A DNA stretch of 16,302 nt from CAYYAQ01 sp964469555 (GTDB taxonomy: Bacteria; Planctomycetota; UBA1135; UBA2386), in the NCBI GenBank assembly GCA_964469555.1, contig CAYYAQ010000117.1:1-16302 (forward strand), written 5' to 3'. A program made the translations under genes and the position numbers. The notes under the pieces were generated by a model. The model saw only the letters and a list, made by a program, of their open reading frames with translations, was not told where the DNA came from and did not search any database. Of the stretch, positions 5,466 through 13,681 are shown in pieces (the stretch's first letter is position 1; every line of letters starts with the position of its first letter).

Positions 5466-7490
5466 ATGAGCTTCTCGCACCGCGGTCGATCGCTCTCGAA
5501 AATCGCCGTCATCGGATCTGGCCAGATCGGACCGGACATCGCCCTGTTCTTCACCAAGGTCTTCTCGCCATTCGGCGTGAAGATCGTCGTCGTCGACGTG
5601 TCGGACGAAGCCCTCGAAAAAGGTCAGACGAAGCTGGCGAAGAAGATCGCCAGGGGCGTCGAGTCTGGCGCTTTCTCCGAAGAACAGCAGGCGGCGATGC
5701 TCTCGCACGTCGATTTCACCAGCGACTACGACGCGGTTCGCGGCGCCGAATTCGTCGTCGAGGCGGCGACCGAGGACAAGGGGCTGAAAGGCCGGATCTT
5801 CAGCCAGATCGAAGGGCTCGTCGCCGACGACGCGATCCTCGCCAGCAACTCGTCGCACCTCGAACCCGAGGTGATCTTCGCCGACGCCAAGCTCAAGAAC
5901 CGCACCCTCGTCATCCACTACTTCTTCCCAGCCGAGCGCAACCTGATGGTCGAGATCGTTCCGGGGGAGGACACCGACGGGGAGATCGTCGACTGGCTCA
6001 TGTCGGTCTACGAGTGGATGGGCAAGGTGCCGATCAAGGTCAAGAGCCGCTACGGTTACGCAATCGACCCGGTGTTCGAAGGTCTGTTCCTCGCTTCCGC
6101 GCTGATCGCAGAGTCCGGCTCTGCGACCACGAAACAGATCGACACCGTCGCGCAAAAGGCGCTGGGACTCGGCATCGGTTCCTTCACCGCGATGAACCTG
6201 ACCGGCGGCAACCCGATCACGAACGTCGGGCTCGACAACTACACGTCCAAGATCCACTCGTGGTATCGGTCGCCGCAGAGCTTGAAGGATCAGGTTGCGA
6301 GCGGCGCGGGTTGGGATACGCCGGAGCGCGGTGAGAAGGTGGACGTGCCGGACGACTTGCGGCAACAGATCACCGACGACTTGCGCGGAGCGTTCTTCGG
6401 AATCTGCGGCGAGATCGTCGACGCGGGGCTTGCGTCGGTCGCGGACATGGACATGGGGGTGGCGCTCGCGCTGGTCATGAACGGGCCGTTCTCATTCATG
6501 AACGAACTGGGAACGGGCGAAGCGCTGCGCCTGGTCCGCTTGTACGCCGCGAAGCACGAGGGCTTCCCCGTGCCGAACTGCCTCGAGATACACGGCGAGG
6601 AGAACCAGCCTTTCGAAGTCGCGAGCGTGATCCGGAAAGACGTGAAGAACGTAGCCGTGTTGACTATTCGTCGACCGAAGGTGCTCAACGCGCTGAACGA
6701 AGCGGTGTTCGACGAGATCCAACGCCGTGTAGAGGAGGCGGACCTCGACCGCGCCACCGAAGCGATCGTGCTGACGGGATTCGGCAGGAAGGCGTTCGTC
6801 TCTGGTGCCGACGTCAACTTCCTCGCGAAGATCGAAAACGCCGTTCAGGGAGAGGCAACGTCGACCGGCTCGCAAGCCGCGCTCAACGCGGTCGAAGATG
6901 CGAACAAGCCGATCGTGTGCGCGATGAACGGGCTCGCGTTCGGCGGCGGTAATGAACTCGCAATGGCGTGCACGATGCGCATCGCGCGCAAGGGACAGCG
7001 GGTGTTCGCCGGTCAGCCAGAGCCGAACATCGGCATCATCCCGGGAGCCGGCGGAACGCAGCGGCTACCGCGGTTGGTTGGCCTCCAGGCGGCGGCGACG
7101 ATGCTGCGCACCGGTCGACCGATCTCGTCCGAGAAGGCGCTAGCCATCGGCTTGATCTCCGAGGAGGTCGAAGGCGACCTGGTGGCGCGCGCGATCGAGC
7201 TCGCGCAGAAACTCGCGGACGGTTCGATCGAGCGACCAGCGATCGATCGCGAACCGATGACCGACGTCCCAGATGCTCTCCCTGAAGTCGACCTGGGCCA
7301 CCTGAGCACGCGGGTCGACGCGATCATGTGCAAGGCGATCCTCGAAGGTGCCAGGATGACTCTGCGCAACGGCATCGCCTTGGAAGCGAAGTGCTTCGGC
7401 GAAGTCAGCGACACGAAGGACATGCACATCGGTGTCGAGAACTTCCTGAAGAACGGTCCCCGCGCCAAGGCCGAGTTCGTCCACGAATAG
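5466..7490 (+). CDS. Bifunctional 3-hydroxyacyl-CoA dehydrogenase / enoyl-CoA hydratase, dehydrogenase-first fusion
   Basis: The protein has 674 residues from the ATG at 5466. Residues 11-185 are an NAD-binding Rossmann domain with GSGQIG at 17-22, Ser128 in ASNSS, and the catalytic His151 and Glu163 expected for this family. Two dehydrogenase C-terminal helical domains follow (about 190-275 and 297-372). Residues 385 to about 600 are a crotonase/enoyl-CoA hydratase domain: oxyanion-site segment SGADVNF, GGGNELAM with catalytic Glu497, and GQPEPNIGIIPGAGGTQRL with catalytic Glu519. Both hydratase glutamates are kept, so both half-reactions look active: enoyl-CoA hydration and NAD-dependent 3-hydroxyacyl-CoA oxidation in beta-oxidation. 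FadB-type enzymes have the hydratase first; the order here resembles the archaeal fusion known from Metallosphaera and haloarchaea. No thiolase gene is adjacent. It ends 7 bp before a convergent lipoprotein gene. No Shine-Dalgarno site is seen. Confidence 0.93.
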   Translation: MSFSHRGRSLSKIAVIGSGQIGPDIALFFTKVFSPFGVKIVVVDVSDEALEKGQTKLAKKIARGVESGAFSEEQQAAMLSHVDFTSDYDAVRGAEFVVEAATEDKGLKGRIFSQIEGLVADDAILASNSSHLEPEVIFADAKLKNRTLVIHYFFPAERNLMVEIVPGEDTDGEIVDWLMSVYEWMGKVPIKVKSRYGYAIDPVFEGLFLASALIAESGSATTKQIDTVAQKALGLGIGSFTAMNLTGGNPITNVGLDNYTSKIHSWYRSPQSLKDQVASGAGWDTPERGEKVDVPDDLRQQITDDLRGAFFGICGEIVDAGLASVADMDMGVALALVMNGPFSFMNELGTGEALRLVRLYAAKHEGFPVPNCLEIHGEENQPFEVASVIRKDVKNVAVLTIRRPKVLNALNEAVFDEIQRRVEEADLDRATEAIVLTGFGRKAFVSGADVNFLAKIENAVQGEATSTGSQAALNAVEDANKPIVCAMNGLAFGGGNELAMACTMRIARKGQRVFAGQPEPNIGIIPGAGGTQRLPRLVGLQAAATMLRTGRPISSEKALAIGLISEEVEGDLVARAIELAQKLADGSIERPAIDREPMTDVPDALPEVDLGHLSTRVDAIMCKAILEGARMTLRNGIALEAKCFGEVSDTKDMHIGVENFLKNGPRAKAEFVHE

Positions 7491-7497
7491 CGAGCCG

Positions 7498-7716
7498 TCA
7501 GCGGCGGGAGCGGCGTCGGGGAGACCGGCGGTGGGTCTTGCTGTGGCTGCGAGAGTAGCTGCTGTGGTGATGGCCGCCGTGGTGGGAGAGGGAAGGGAAC
7601 AACCGGGGGCCGTGCAAGTGGCCGCGGTGGTGGATGCAGCTGGGCAGGGTCAGGAGCGCGATGGCAGCGGTCGCTACCAGGGCGAATCGCTTGATCCAGA
7701 TCGGTTTGTTGGTCAT
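7498..7716 (-). CDS. Small histidine-rich putative lipoprotein
   Basis: The protein has 72 residues from the ATG at 7716. Residues 1-26 form a lipoprotein-like signal: Lys4 and Lys9-Arg10, the hydrophobic stretch FALVATAAIALLTL, then LPSC with the candidate lipidated Cys27. Proline at -2 of the lipobox is tolerated but not typical. The mature part is 46 residues with 11 histidines (IHHRGHLHG, HHGGHHH) and ends in a run rich in Arg and Ser. I recognise no family. The His clusters could bind Ni, Zn or Cu, or it may be a disordered basic surface peptide. The signal sequence is the main reason to accept it as real. The upstream stretch 7717-7875 holds no gene I can support; it contains a 12-bp palindrome CCTCGGCCGAGG at 7806-7817 with no loop or T-run. 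Confidence 0.6.
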   Translation of the reverse strand: MTNKPIWIKRFALVATAAIALLTLPSCIHHRGHLHGPRLFPSLSHHGGHHHSSYSRSHSKTHRRSPRRRSRR

Positions 7717-7875
7717 TGGGTCGTCATCTTGATGGCGGCCCTGACAAGAACGGGGTTTGGCCCGATCCGTGCCACGGTGACGCGATGAACCTCACGCGGA
7801 ACACGCCTCGGCCGAGGGCGCCACGCCTCCTGACTCGTCGGATCGAATGTCCGTGACTCCGGAGAGTTCTCAGAA

Positions 7876-9126
7876 TCAGAGCTTGACCAACGTTTCGAAG
7901 AACGCGTCGATCTGCGCCTCGGTGTTCGCGACGTTTGGTGACAGTCGGAGCGTATTGAGTCTGTCCGAGTGGAACGCGCGCACGACCATCTTGTGCTTCT
8001 TCCACAACGCTTCGCCGAGCTTGCTGCTCTCCTTGCCTTTGACTTCGATGGCGTAGAGAGACCCGCCGAGCTCCCACTTCGCCGGGGAACGCCAGATGAT
8101 CCGATCATCGGCCTTCACCTTCGCGCGAACCTTGCGCCAGAGTTCGTGACGAACCTTGGCCGTCTTCTCGATGCCGGCCTTGGCGTGGAACGCGATCGCG
8201 TCGCCAAGAGCGAGGAGAGCCGGGACGTCGCGGGTCCCGTAGTCTTCGAAGACGCGGGAGTCGCTCCACCGCTTCTGTCCCCACGTCACGGTCTGCGGTC
8301 GCACGCGCTCTTGAAGATCCTTCTTCATGTACATCAGGCCGATGCCCTTGGGCGCCTGCAGCCATTTGTGTGGACTCATGCAGTAGGCATCCACGCCGAG
8401 CGCGCGGACGTCTACCGGCAACATGCCGACGACCTGCGCGCCGTCAGCGAACACGTAATCCACGCCCTTTTCACGAGCGACCTTCACGATGGCCCGGATC
8501 GGGGTCAGTAGACCGAGCGTGTTGTCCATGTGCGGAAGGACCAGGACTCTGGTGCGTTGGGTGATCGCCCGGCGATGTCGGTCCACGATCGCCGCCTCGG
8601 GCATCTCGCCGATCTCACCGAATGGAATCTCGAGATGACGGACGACAAACCCACGTTCGCCCGCGCGGTGCTGCCAGCAGATGCTCGCGCCAGCGTGATT
8701 AAAGTTGCTGAAGAGCACCTCATCGCCACGCTTCAACGGCAGCCCGGCAGCGAGCAGATTGAACCCATCGGTCGTGTTGCGGTTGATGACGATTTCGGAC
8801 GCCTCGCAACCGAGGAAGTCGCCTGCCTGCTTGCGCGTAGACTCCCTCGCCTCTTCCCACGCGCCGCCCCACATGTAGAGCCAGGGATTGGTTTCACAGG
8901 TGGCGAGGTACTTCGCGTGCGCTTCCTGAACGATTCGGGGCGTCGTTCCGACACTCCCGTGGTTGAAGTAGGTCAGACCGGGCGACAACGTGTAATCGTC
9001 GAGCGTGGCGCGCGGATGCTGGGAATCGAGCGCGGCGGCGAACTGTGCGCGCGTCTCGGCGAATGGTGAAAGCGCGGCAGCACCCGCCGCTCCGACCGAA
9101 CCTGTGAGGAAGTGGCGGCGATTCAT
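7876..9126 (-). CDS. Tat-exported class V PLP-dependent aminotransferase (isopenicillin N epimerase-like)
   Basis: The protein has 416 residues from the ATG at 9126; a GTG three codons upstream (9135) is possible, but MNRRHFLTG at the very start is the typical short Tat leader. Twin arginines are residues 3-4, followed by FLTG and an Ala-rich stretch to about residue 30. The rest is a fold-type I class V aminotransferase: YFNHGSVGTTP near 53-63, INRNTTDGFN (phosphate cup) at 114-123, FADGAQ with the PLP-nitrogen Asp228, and SPHKWLQAPKG with Schiff-base Lys254. This resembles the isopenicillin N epimerase-like and cysteine desulfurase-like groups. The reaction is unknown (racemase, lyase or desulfurase are all possible). 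Tat export fits a protein that must take up PLP in the cytoplasm before export. The gene is divergent from another Tat protein with only 63 bp between them. Confidence 0.85.
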   Translation of the reverse strand: MNRRHFLTGSVGAAGAAALSPFAETRAQFAAALDSQHPRATLDDYTLSPGLTYFNHGSVGTTPRIVQEAHAKYLATCETNPWLYMWGGAWEEARESTRKQAGDFLGCEASEIVINRNTTDGFNLLAAGLPLKRGDEVLFSNFNHAGASICWQHRAGERGFVVRHLEIPFGEIGEMPEAAIVDRHRRAITQRTRVLVLPHMDNTLGLLTPIRAIVKVAREKGVDYVFADGAQVVGMLPVDVRALGVDAYCMSPHKWLQAPKGIGLMYMKKDLQERVRPQTVTWGQKRWSDSRVFEDYGTRDVPALLALGDAIAFHAKAGIEKTAKVRHELWRKVRAKVKADDRIIWRSPAKWELGGSLYAIEVKGKESSKLGEALWKKHKMVVRAFHSDRLNTLRLSPNVANTEAQIDAFFETLVKL

Positions 9127-9189
9127 GGGGAGCACACAGTAGCTCGCGAGTTCTCGCTATGCTCGGCGCTCTTCTCGAATGGAGGAAAC
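9127..9189. promoter_or_regulatory. Short divergent intergenic region with the only clear Shine-Dalgarno site
   Basis: These 63 bp must hold the start signals of both Tat-protein genes. On the plus strand GGAGG at 9181-9185 lies 4 bp before the ATG at 9190, the best ribosome-binding site in the window, and it decides that start over the upstream in-frame start at 9112. I could not assign -35 and -10 boxes with confidence. Confidence 0.5.
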
Positions 9190-10629
9190 ATGACTCGCAT
9201 CGATCGTCGCACTTTCGTCTCCAGCATCGGCGTTAGCACGGCTCTCACGGGAAGTGCGTCCGCCGCCCGATTGTGGGCCCCTCGCAAACCGACTCTCGGC
9301 GTGATCGCGCAGAAGCTCGCGGGTTGTTCCCGCGATGCAGCGTTCTCCGTCGCGATCGATCTGATCGGCGAAGGCGCGGATTGGAAAGACCTGCTGGGCG
9401 GCTCCTTCCTCGCCGGCGTGAAGGAAGTCAAACCGCAGCCAGTCGGGTTCCAGTTTCACGCAGTGATGATGGTCGAGTCCGCGTTCCAGCTCGCCACCGA
9501 GACCAAGGAAGAGAACCGTCTCTTTCCGGTGCTCTTCAACATCGACGACATGAAGCGGTCGCAGGCGCGCAACGCGCAACGTGGTGATTGGGCGATGCAG
9601 CCGCGGGCCGATCGGGCGACGTTGCGTCCCGAGGTCGCGGAGCGGTGCCTCGAGAAGGCGGTGCGGGACTGGGATGAGGAACTCGCGGACCGCGCGATCG
9701 CGAGTCTCTACGCGTCGATGCCGAAGAACAAACTGTTCGAGATCCTGTGGCCTCTCGGCGCACGGGACTTCACGAACATCGGTCACAAGGCCATCTGGAC
9801 GGCACAGGCCTATCGGACCCTGACGCGGATCGGGTGGCAGCACGGGCTGCCGGTTCTGCGATCGATAATGCTCGGACTGCTGGATGGCAAGGGCAAGGAT
9901 CCGTCGATCGCCCACTACGAGACGAACCGAAAGCTCAGCCGCGGGCTGCCGACAACGTGGAGGAAAGGAAAGGTCGATCCCGCCGCCAGCGTCGCCCTTC
10001 TGCAAGATCTGCGCTCGGCGAAAGTAGACCACGCCTCGGCGCTGGTGGTGGATGCGATCGGACGCGGTCTCGCGCCGCGGTCGGTCTGGGACGCCTACCG
10101 ACTGCTCGCAGCGGAGATGCTGATCATCAAGCCCGGTATCCTGCCGGTGCACCCGACGACGGCGATCAACTCGCTGCAGTTCGCGTTCCAGACGTCACGG
10201 CGGGAAACGACGAAGCGCGTGTTGCTACTGCAGGGTGCGACCTGGCTCCTGCTCTACCGGAACTTCCTATCCATGAAGCTCGACAAACCGATCATCGAGG
10301 TCATCCCGGCGGCGACCGAGAGAGTCGCGCCGGATGTCATCCTGGGCACCGCGACGAAGAGCAAGTTGCAGGCGTCGCGGCAAGTGCTCGCACTCCCCAC
10401 GCGGAAGCTCCGCGCGTTCGGGGAGTTCATTCGACGCAACGTGTTCTCGAAGGGCACCGAGCACCACCTCTACAAGTACACCGCCGCAGTCCTCGAAGAC
10501 GCGCGCCGTTGCCACCCATCGTTCGCTAATCGACTCCTGGCTGCGGCGGTCCACTACGTCCCCGCCGACGGACAGCGCGACGCCCGCGTCTACACCCGCG
10601 CCAAGGAAGCCCTCGCCAAACGAAAGTGA
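9190..10629 (+). CDS. Tat-exported protein of unknown function, mostly helical
   Basis: The protein has 479 residues; the start is fixed by GGAGG 4 bp upstream. A Tat leader is clear: IDRRTFVSS (Arg6-Arg7), then a small-residue hydrophobic stretch and a likely cut after ASA (about 25). The mature protein reads as an alpha-helical solenoid-like chain without a recognisable catalytic motif. Spaced histidines sit in similar helical contexts (His90 in FQFHAVMM, His199 in IGHKAIWTAQA, His218 in GWQHGLPVLR, and an EHH near 430), and Trp-rich motifs such as GDWAMQP and RDWDEE occur. From memory, a family with FHAVxxVxSA, LPxxxxxDxFKxSQ and GDW segments is common in Planctomycetota but uncharacterised. 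Metal binding by the histidines is only a guess. It is divergent from the Tat-exported PLP enzyme and converges with pdxT 12 bp away. Confidence 0.75.
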   Translation: MTRIDRRTFVSSIGVSTALTGSASAARLWAPRKPTLGVIAQKLAGCSRDAAFSVAIDLIGEGADWKDLLGGSFLAGVKEVKPQPVGFQFHAVMMVESAFQLATETKEENRLFPVLFNIDDMKRSQARNAQRGDWAMQPRADRATLRPEVAERCLEKAVRDWDEELADRAIASLYASMPKNKLFEILWPLGARDFTNIGHKAIWTAQAYRTLTRIGWQHGLPVLRSIMLGLLDGKGKDPSIAHYETNRKLSRGLPTTWRKGKVDPAASVALLQDLRSAKVDHASALVVDAIGRGLAPRSVWDAYRLLAAEMLIIKPGILPVHPTTAINSLQFAFQTSRRETTKRVLLLQGATWLLLYRNFLSMKLDKPIIEVIPAATERVAPDVILGTATKSKLQASRQVLALPTRKLRAFGEFIRRNVFSKGTEHHLYKYTAAVLEDARRCHPSFANRLLAAAVHYVPADGQRDARVYTRAKEALAKRK

Positions 10630-10641
10630 GGCGGGCAACAG

Positions 10642-11247
10642 CTACCGCGGGGAGTCTTCCGCGGTCGCGGCCCGAACCTCGGCAGTGAATATCTTGGTGA
10701 CGAAGTGGTCGGGGTCGAGTTCGGGGTGGAAGCAGGCGGCGAGGATGTTGTCCCTGCGCAGGAGCACCGCGTCCTCGTCGCGTCGAGCGAGGACTTCGAT
10801 TCCCTCGCCCACGGAGAGAACCCGCGGGGCGCGGATGAAGACGCCCGATGCGCCTGGGGGGAGATCGTCGCCGGTTAAAGGGATCGTGCCGGAGTGGATT
10901 TGGCGACCGTAGCCGTTGCGCGAGACCTCGACGTCCAGAACACCGAAGCTCGGTTGTTCCGGGTCGACGACCCGGCGAGCCAGGAGGATGAGCCCGGCAC
11001 ACGTGGCCAGAACCGGCACGTCGCCGGCGAACAGCTCGCGGAGCGGTTGCGTCAGACCCTGCAACTCGAGCAGCTTCAACATCGTCGTGCTCTCGCCACC
11101 CGGCAACACCAAGCCAGCGACACCCTCGAGGTCCGCAGGCCGACGCACCTGCCGCGTCGCGAGGCCCTGTGCCCGCAACGCCGCCTCGTGCTCGGCGAAG
11201 TCCCCCTGCACGGCGAGGACGCCCACGATCGGTCCCGAATCCGTCAT
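10642..11247 (-). CDS. pdxT: Pyridoxal 5'-phosphate synthase glutaminase subunit
   Basis: The protein has 201 residues from the ATG at 11247. It is a class I glutamine amidotransferase of the PdxT type: GVLAVQGDFAEH at the start, LPGGEST at 48-54, nucleophile Cys83 in ATCAGLILLA, and the His174/Glu176 pair in ACFHPELDPD. It hydrolyses glutamine and channels ammonia to PdxS in the cytoplasm. The start lies 4 bp after the pdxS stop, so the two are clearly co-transcribed. The length is normal for the family. The gene ends 12 bp from the convergent Tat-protein gene. Confidence 0.95.
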   Translation of the reverse strand: MTDSGPIVGVLAVQGDFAEHEAALRAQGLATRQVRRPADLEGVAGLVLPGGESTTMLKLLELQGLTQPLRELFAGDVPVLATCAGLILLARRVVDPEQPSFGVLDVEVSRNGYGRQIHSGTIPLTGDDLPPGASGVFIRAPRVLSVGEGIEVLARRDEDAVLLRRDNILAACFHPELDPDHFVTKIFTAEVRAATAEDSPR

Positions 11248-11251
11248 GCGA

Positions 11252-12160
11252 CTACCAGCCGCGGCTGGCCATGCGTTCTTCCTCGGGCATGTTCGTGACC
11301 TCGAGGCCACGCATCGCAGCGCCCAAGCCGTCGGAGACCTCCGCCAGCACCTTCGGATTCTCGAAGTTCGTCGCGGCCTGCACGATCGCTTTGGCCATCG
11401 TCGACGGCTCTTCCGATTTGAAGATGCCACTGCCGACAAACACCGACTCGGCGCCGAGCTGCATCATCAGCGCGGCATCCGCCGGCGTCGCGATCCCGCC
11501 GGCCGAAAAATTCGGCACCGGCAAGCGCTGTGACTCCGCGACCCATGAGACCAATTCGACCGGCACGCGGTACTCCACGGCCTTCTTCGAAAGGAACTTC
11601 TCGTCCTGCCCTCGCAGAGCGCGGATCTCGCCGAGAACAGACCGCATGTGGCGCACTGCTTCAACGACGTTACCCGTCCCTGGTTCGCCCTTCGTCCGGA
11701 TCATCGCCGCACCCTCGTTCACCCGACGCAGCGCTTCGCCCAGGTTCCGACAACCACAGACGAACGGCGTCTTGAACTCGCGCTTGTCGACATGGAACTC
11801 CTCGTCTGCCGGGGTGAGCACCTCGCTCTCGTCGATGCAGTCGACCTCGAGGGCTTCGAGAATCTGCGCTTCCACGAAGTGCCCGATCCGCACCTTTGCC
11901 ATCACCGGGATCGAAGTGACCTTCTGGATTTCGCGGATCATCTGGGGGTCGGACGCCCGCGCGACGCCACCGTCGGTGCGAATGTCCGACGGAACACGTT
12001 CGAGCGCCATGACCGCGACCGCGCCAGCCTCCTCGGCGATCGCGGCCTGTTCGGCGTTGACGACGTCCATGATGACGCCGCCCTTGAGTTGTTCGCAGAA
12101 GCCGATCTTGCTGCGCACTTCTTCGGTAGTGAATCCGGGTATTTGAGTAGTGATGCTCAT
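11252..12160 (-). CDS. pdxS: Pyridoxal 5'-phosphate synthase, lyase/synthase subunit
   Basis: The protein has 302 residues from the ATG at 12160. It is a very conserved PdxS (Snz family): GGVIMDVVNAEQA with Asp32, VMAKVRIGH with Lys89, CIDESEVLTPADEEFH, CGCRNLGEA, and TKGEPGTGN with Lys157; it ends in RMASRGW. The residues correspond to the catalytic Asp and the two active-site lysines of the Bacillus enzyme. It makes PLP from ribose 5-phosphate, glyceraldehyde 3-phosphate and ammonia supplied by PdxT, in a dodecameric complex. Its presence means the DXP-independent B6 route. It starts 18 bp after the pdxR stop on the same strand, with no visible Shine-Dalgarno site. Confidence 0.97.
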   Translation of the reverse strand: MSITTQIPGFTTEEVRSKIGFCEQLKGGVIMDVVNAEQAAIAEEAGAVAVMALERVPSDIRTDGGVARASDPQMIREIQKVTSIPVMAKVRIGHFVEAQILEALEVDCIDESEVLTPADEEFHVDKREFKTPFVCGCRNLGEALRRVNEGAAMIRTKGEPGTGNVVEAVRHMRSVLGEIRALRGQDEKFLSKKAVEYRVPVELVSWVAESQRLPVPNFSAGGIATPADAALMMQLGAESVFVGSGIFKSEEPSTMAKAIVQAATNFENPKVLAEVSDGLGAAMRGLEVTNMPEEERMASRGW

Positions 12161-12178
12161 CGCATTGAGTTTGGTTAG

Positions 12179-13642
12179 TCAGAGGATCAGAGGTCGTTCG
12201 GATGGTCCAGCGAACGTCAGCAGCTCGCCGGCGCTTCGTCCGAGAATGCGGATGCCTTCGGTGACCTGGTGCTCGTCCGCCCGGGAGAGGGATAGGCGGA
12301 CACCGGGTACCGGTTTGCTCGCATGGTCAGCGGAGTAGAACAGCCGACCAGACGTGACGAGGACGCCCTGCGCGGCCGCCTCTTCCACGAGACGGTCGGC
12401 GTCGAAACCAGGAGGTCCCTCGAGCCAACGCAGAAAGCCGCCGTCGGGCTCGGTCCACGCGAACACGTCGGGCATGTGTTTTTTCAGCGCGTGTTCCGCC
12501 GCGGTGTGGCGCTTCCTCACCGCGTCGCGCAACACCGACAAGTAGTCTGCCAAGGCGCCGCTCTCGAGAAAATCCACGAGGGCCGCCTGCAACAGCGGAC
12601 TCGTCTCGAGATCGATGAACCGCTTGAGCGCCGCCATCGGGCCGCGCACCTCGCTCCCAGCGTGCACCCAGCCGAGACGCACACCGGGGAACAGTCCCTT
12701 GCTGAACGTGCGCACCGTCACGGTCAAATCCCGCTCGTCCATGCTCTGCAGGCTGGGCAGTGGCTCGCCGCGGAACCGCAGGTCGACTTCGAACTCGTCT
12801 TCGAGCACCGGGACCCGCGTCTGCGAGACGACCTCCATCAGCTCCTGGCGCTGCGCCAGGTTCATCGAGCATCCGGTCGGGTTGTGGAACGTCGGCATGA
12901 CGTAGAGCAACTGCACGTCGTCCCGGTTCAGGACCCGCGCGAGCTCGTCGGGGTCGACGACACCGCCCTCGCCGCGCAACGGCACGACGCGGAGATCGTG
13001 AGCCTTCAGCAAGCCGAAGAGGTGGTGATAGGTCGGGATCGCCACCGCCACCCCATCGCCTGGACGCGTAAACGTGCGGAGCACGATGTCGATGCCCTGC
13101 TGCGCTCCGTTGGTGACGAGCACCTCATCGGGATCCGCGTCGTCTCTCGACATTCGGGCGAGGATGCGCCGCAGCTCCGGATCACCGGTCGGCGATCCGT
13201 ACCCGAGCAGCTCCGGACCGCGCCGCGACAACACCCGCTGCAGCGACGCGCCGAACTCCGCCACGGGAAACAGCGCCTGGTCTGGGTTGAGTTCTGCGAA
13301 GTTGCACACCACCGGCCCGCGCACTGCCGGCGACTGGGGCAGATTCAGGAGGTGATGGAATGCCGCGTGGGCACCGGGGCTCAGCGCCGACTCGCCGGTG
13401 CCCTCGCCGATCACGACGGTGCCCCGCCCAACGGTCGCGTCGACCAGTCCCAGCGAACGCAGGCGCCGGTACGCGTCCTGGACCGTGCTCCGCGTCACCC
13501 CGGACTGGACCGCGGCCTCGCGGATCGTGGGCAGCCGATCCCCGGGCCGCAGGCGGGCGTGTTCGATCGCCGACCGATAGTGCGAAACCAGTTGATCGAC
13601 CACCGGTCGTGGGCTGCTCTTGTCGAGGTCGGGAATATCCAT
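12179..13642 (-). CDS. pdxR: MocR/GntR-family PLP-fold transcriptional regulator of vitamin B6 synthesis
   Basis: The protein has 487 residues from the ATG at 13642. The frame continues upstream to 13813, but that stretch has no helix-turn-helix character and covers the promoter repeats. Residues 11-78 are a GntR winged helix (GDRLPTIREAAVQSGVTRST, LGLVDATVGRGTVV). Residues 110-480 are a fold-type I aminotransferase domain with HNPTG (Asn254), EDEFE (Asp282) and the PLP lysine Lys315 in RTFSKGLFPGVRLGW. In Gram-positive bacteria PdxR proteins of this type activate pdxST and sense PLP. The name is assigned mainly from position: it is directly upstream of and co-directional with pdxST. Usual PdxR genes are divergent, so an autoregulated operon is inferred here. 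GabR-like or other MocR roles cannot be excluded. Confidence 0.85.
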   Translation of the reverse strand: MDIPDLDKSSPRPVVDQLVSHYRSAIEHARLRPGDRLPTIREAAVQSGVTRSTVQDAYRRLRSLGLVDATVGRGTVVIGEGTGESALSPGAHAAFHHLLNLPQSPAVRGPVVCNFAELNPDQALFPVAEFGASLQRVLSRRGPELLGYGSPTGDPELRRILARMSRDDADPDEVLVTNGAQQGIDIVLRTFTRPGDGVAVAIPTYHHLFGLLKAHDLRVVPLRGEGGVVDPDELARVLNRDDVQLLYVMPTFHNPTGCSMNLAQRQELMEVVSQTRVPVLEDEFEVDLRFRGEPLPSLQSMDERDLTVTVRTFSKGLFPGVRLGWVHAGSEVRGPMAALKRFIDLETSPLLQAALVDFLESGALADYLSVLRDAVRKRHTAAEHALKKHMPDVFAWTEPDGGFLRWLEGPPGFDADRLVEEAAAQGVLVTSGRLFYSADHASKPVPGVRLSLSRADEHQVTEGIRILGRSAGELLTFAGPSERPLIL

Positions 13643-13681
13643 GGGCGGAAAGGCTTCGAAACCGCTAAGGATTGTCCGTGT

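Noticed and set aside
5322..6365. N-terminal extension of the STN-like frame on the minus strand
   Set aside because: It is antisense to the fusion enzyme; the ATG at 5321 begins a clear signal peptide.
7806..7817. 12-bp palindrome CCTCGGCCGAGG as a terminator
   Set aside because: There is no loop space and no T-run, and it lies before the start of the lipoprotein gene, not at a usual terminator position.
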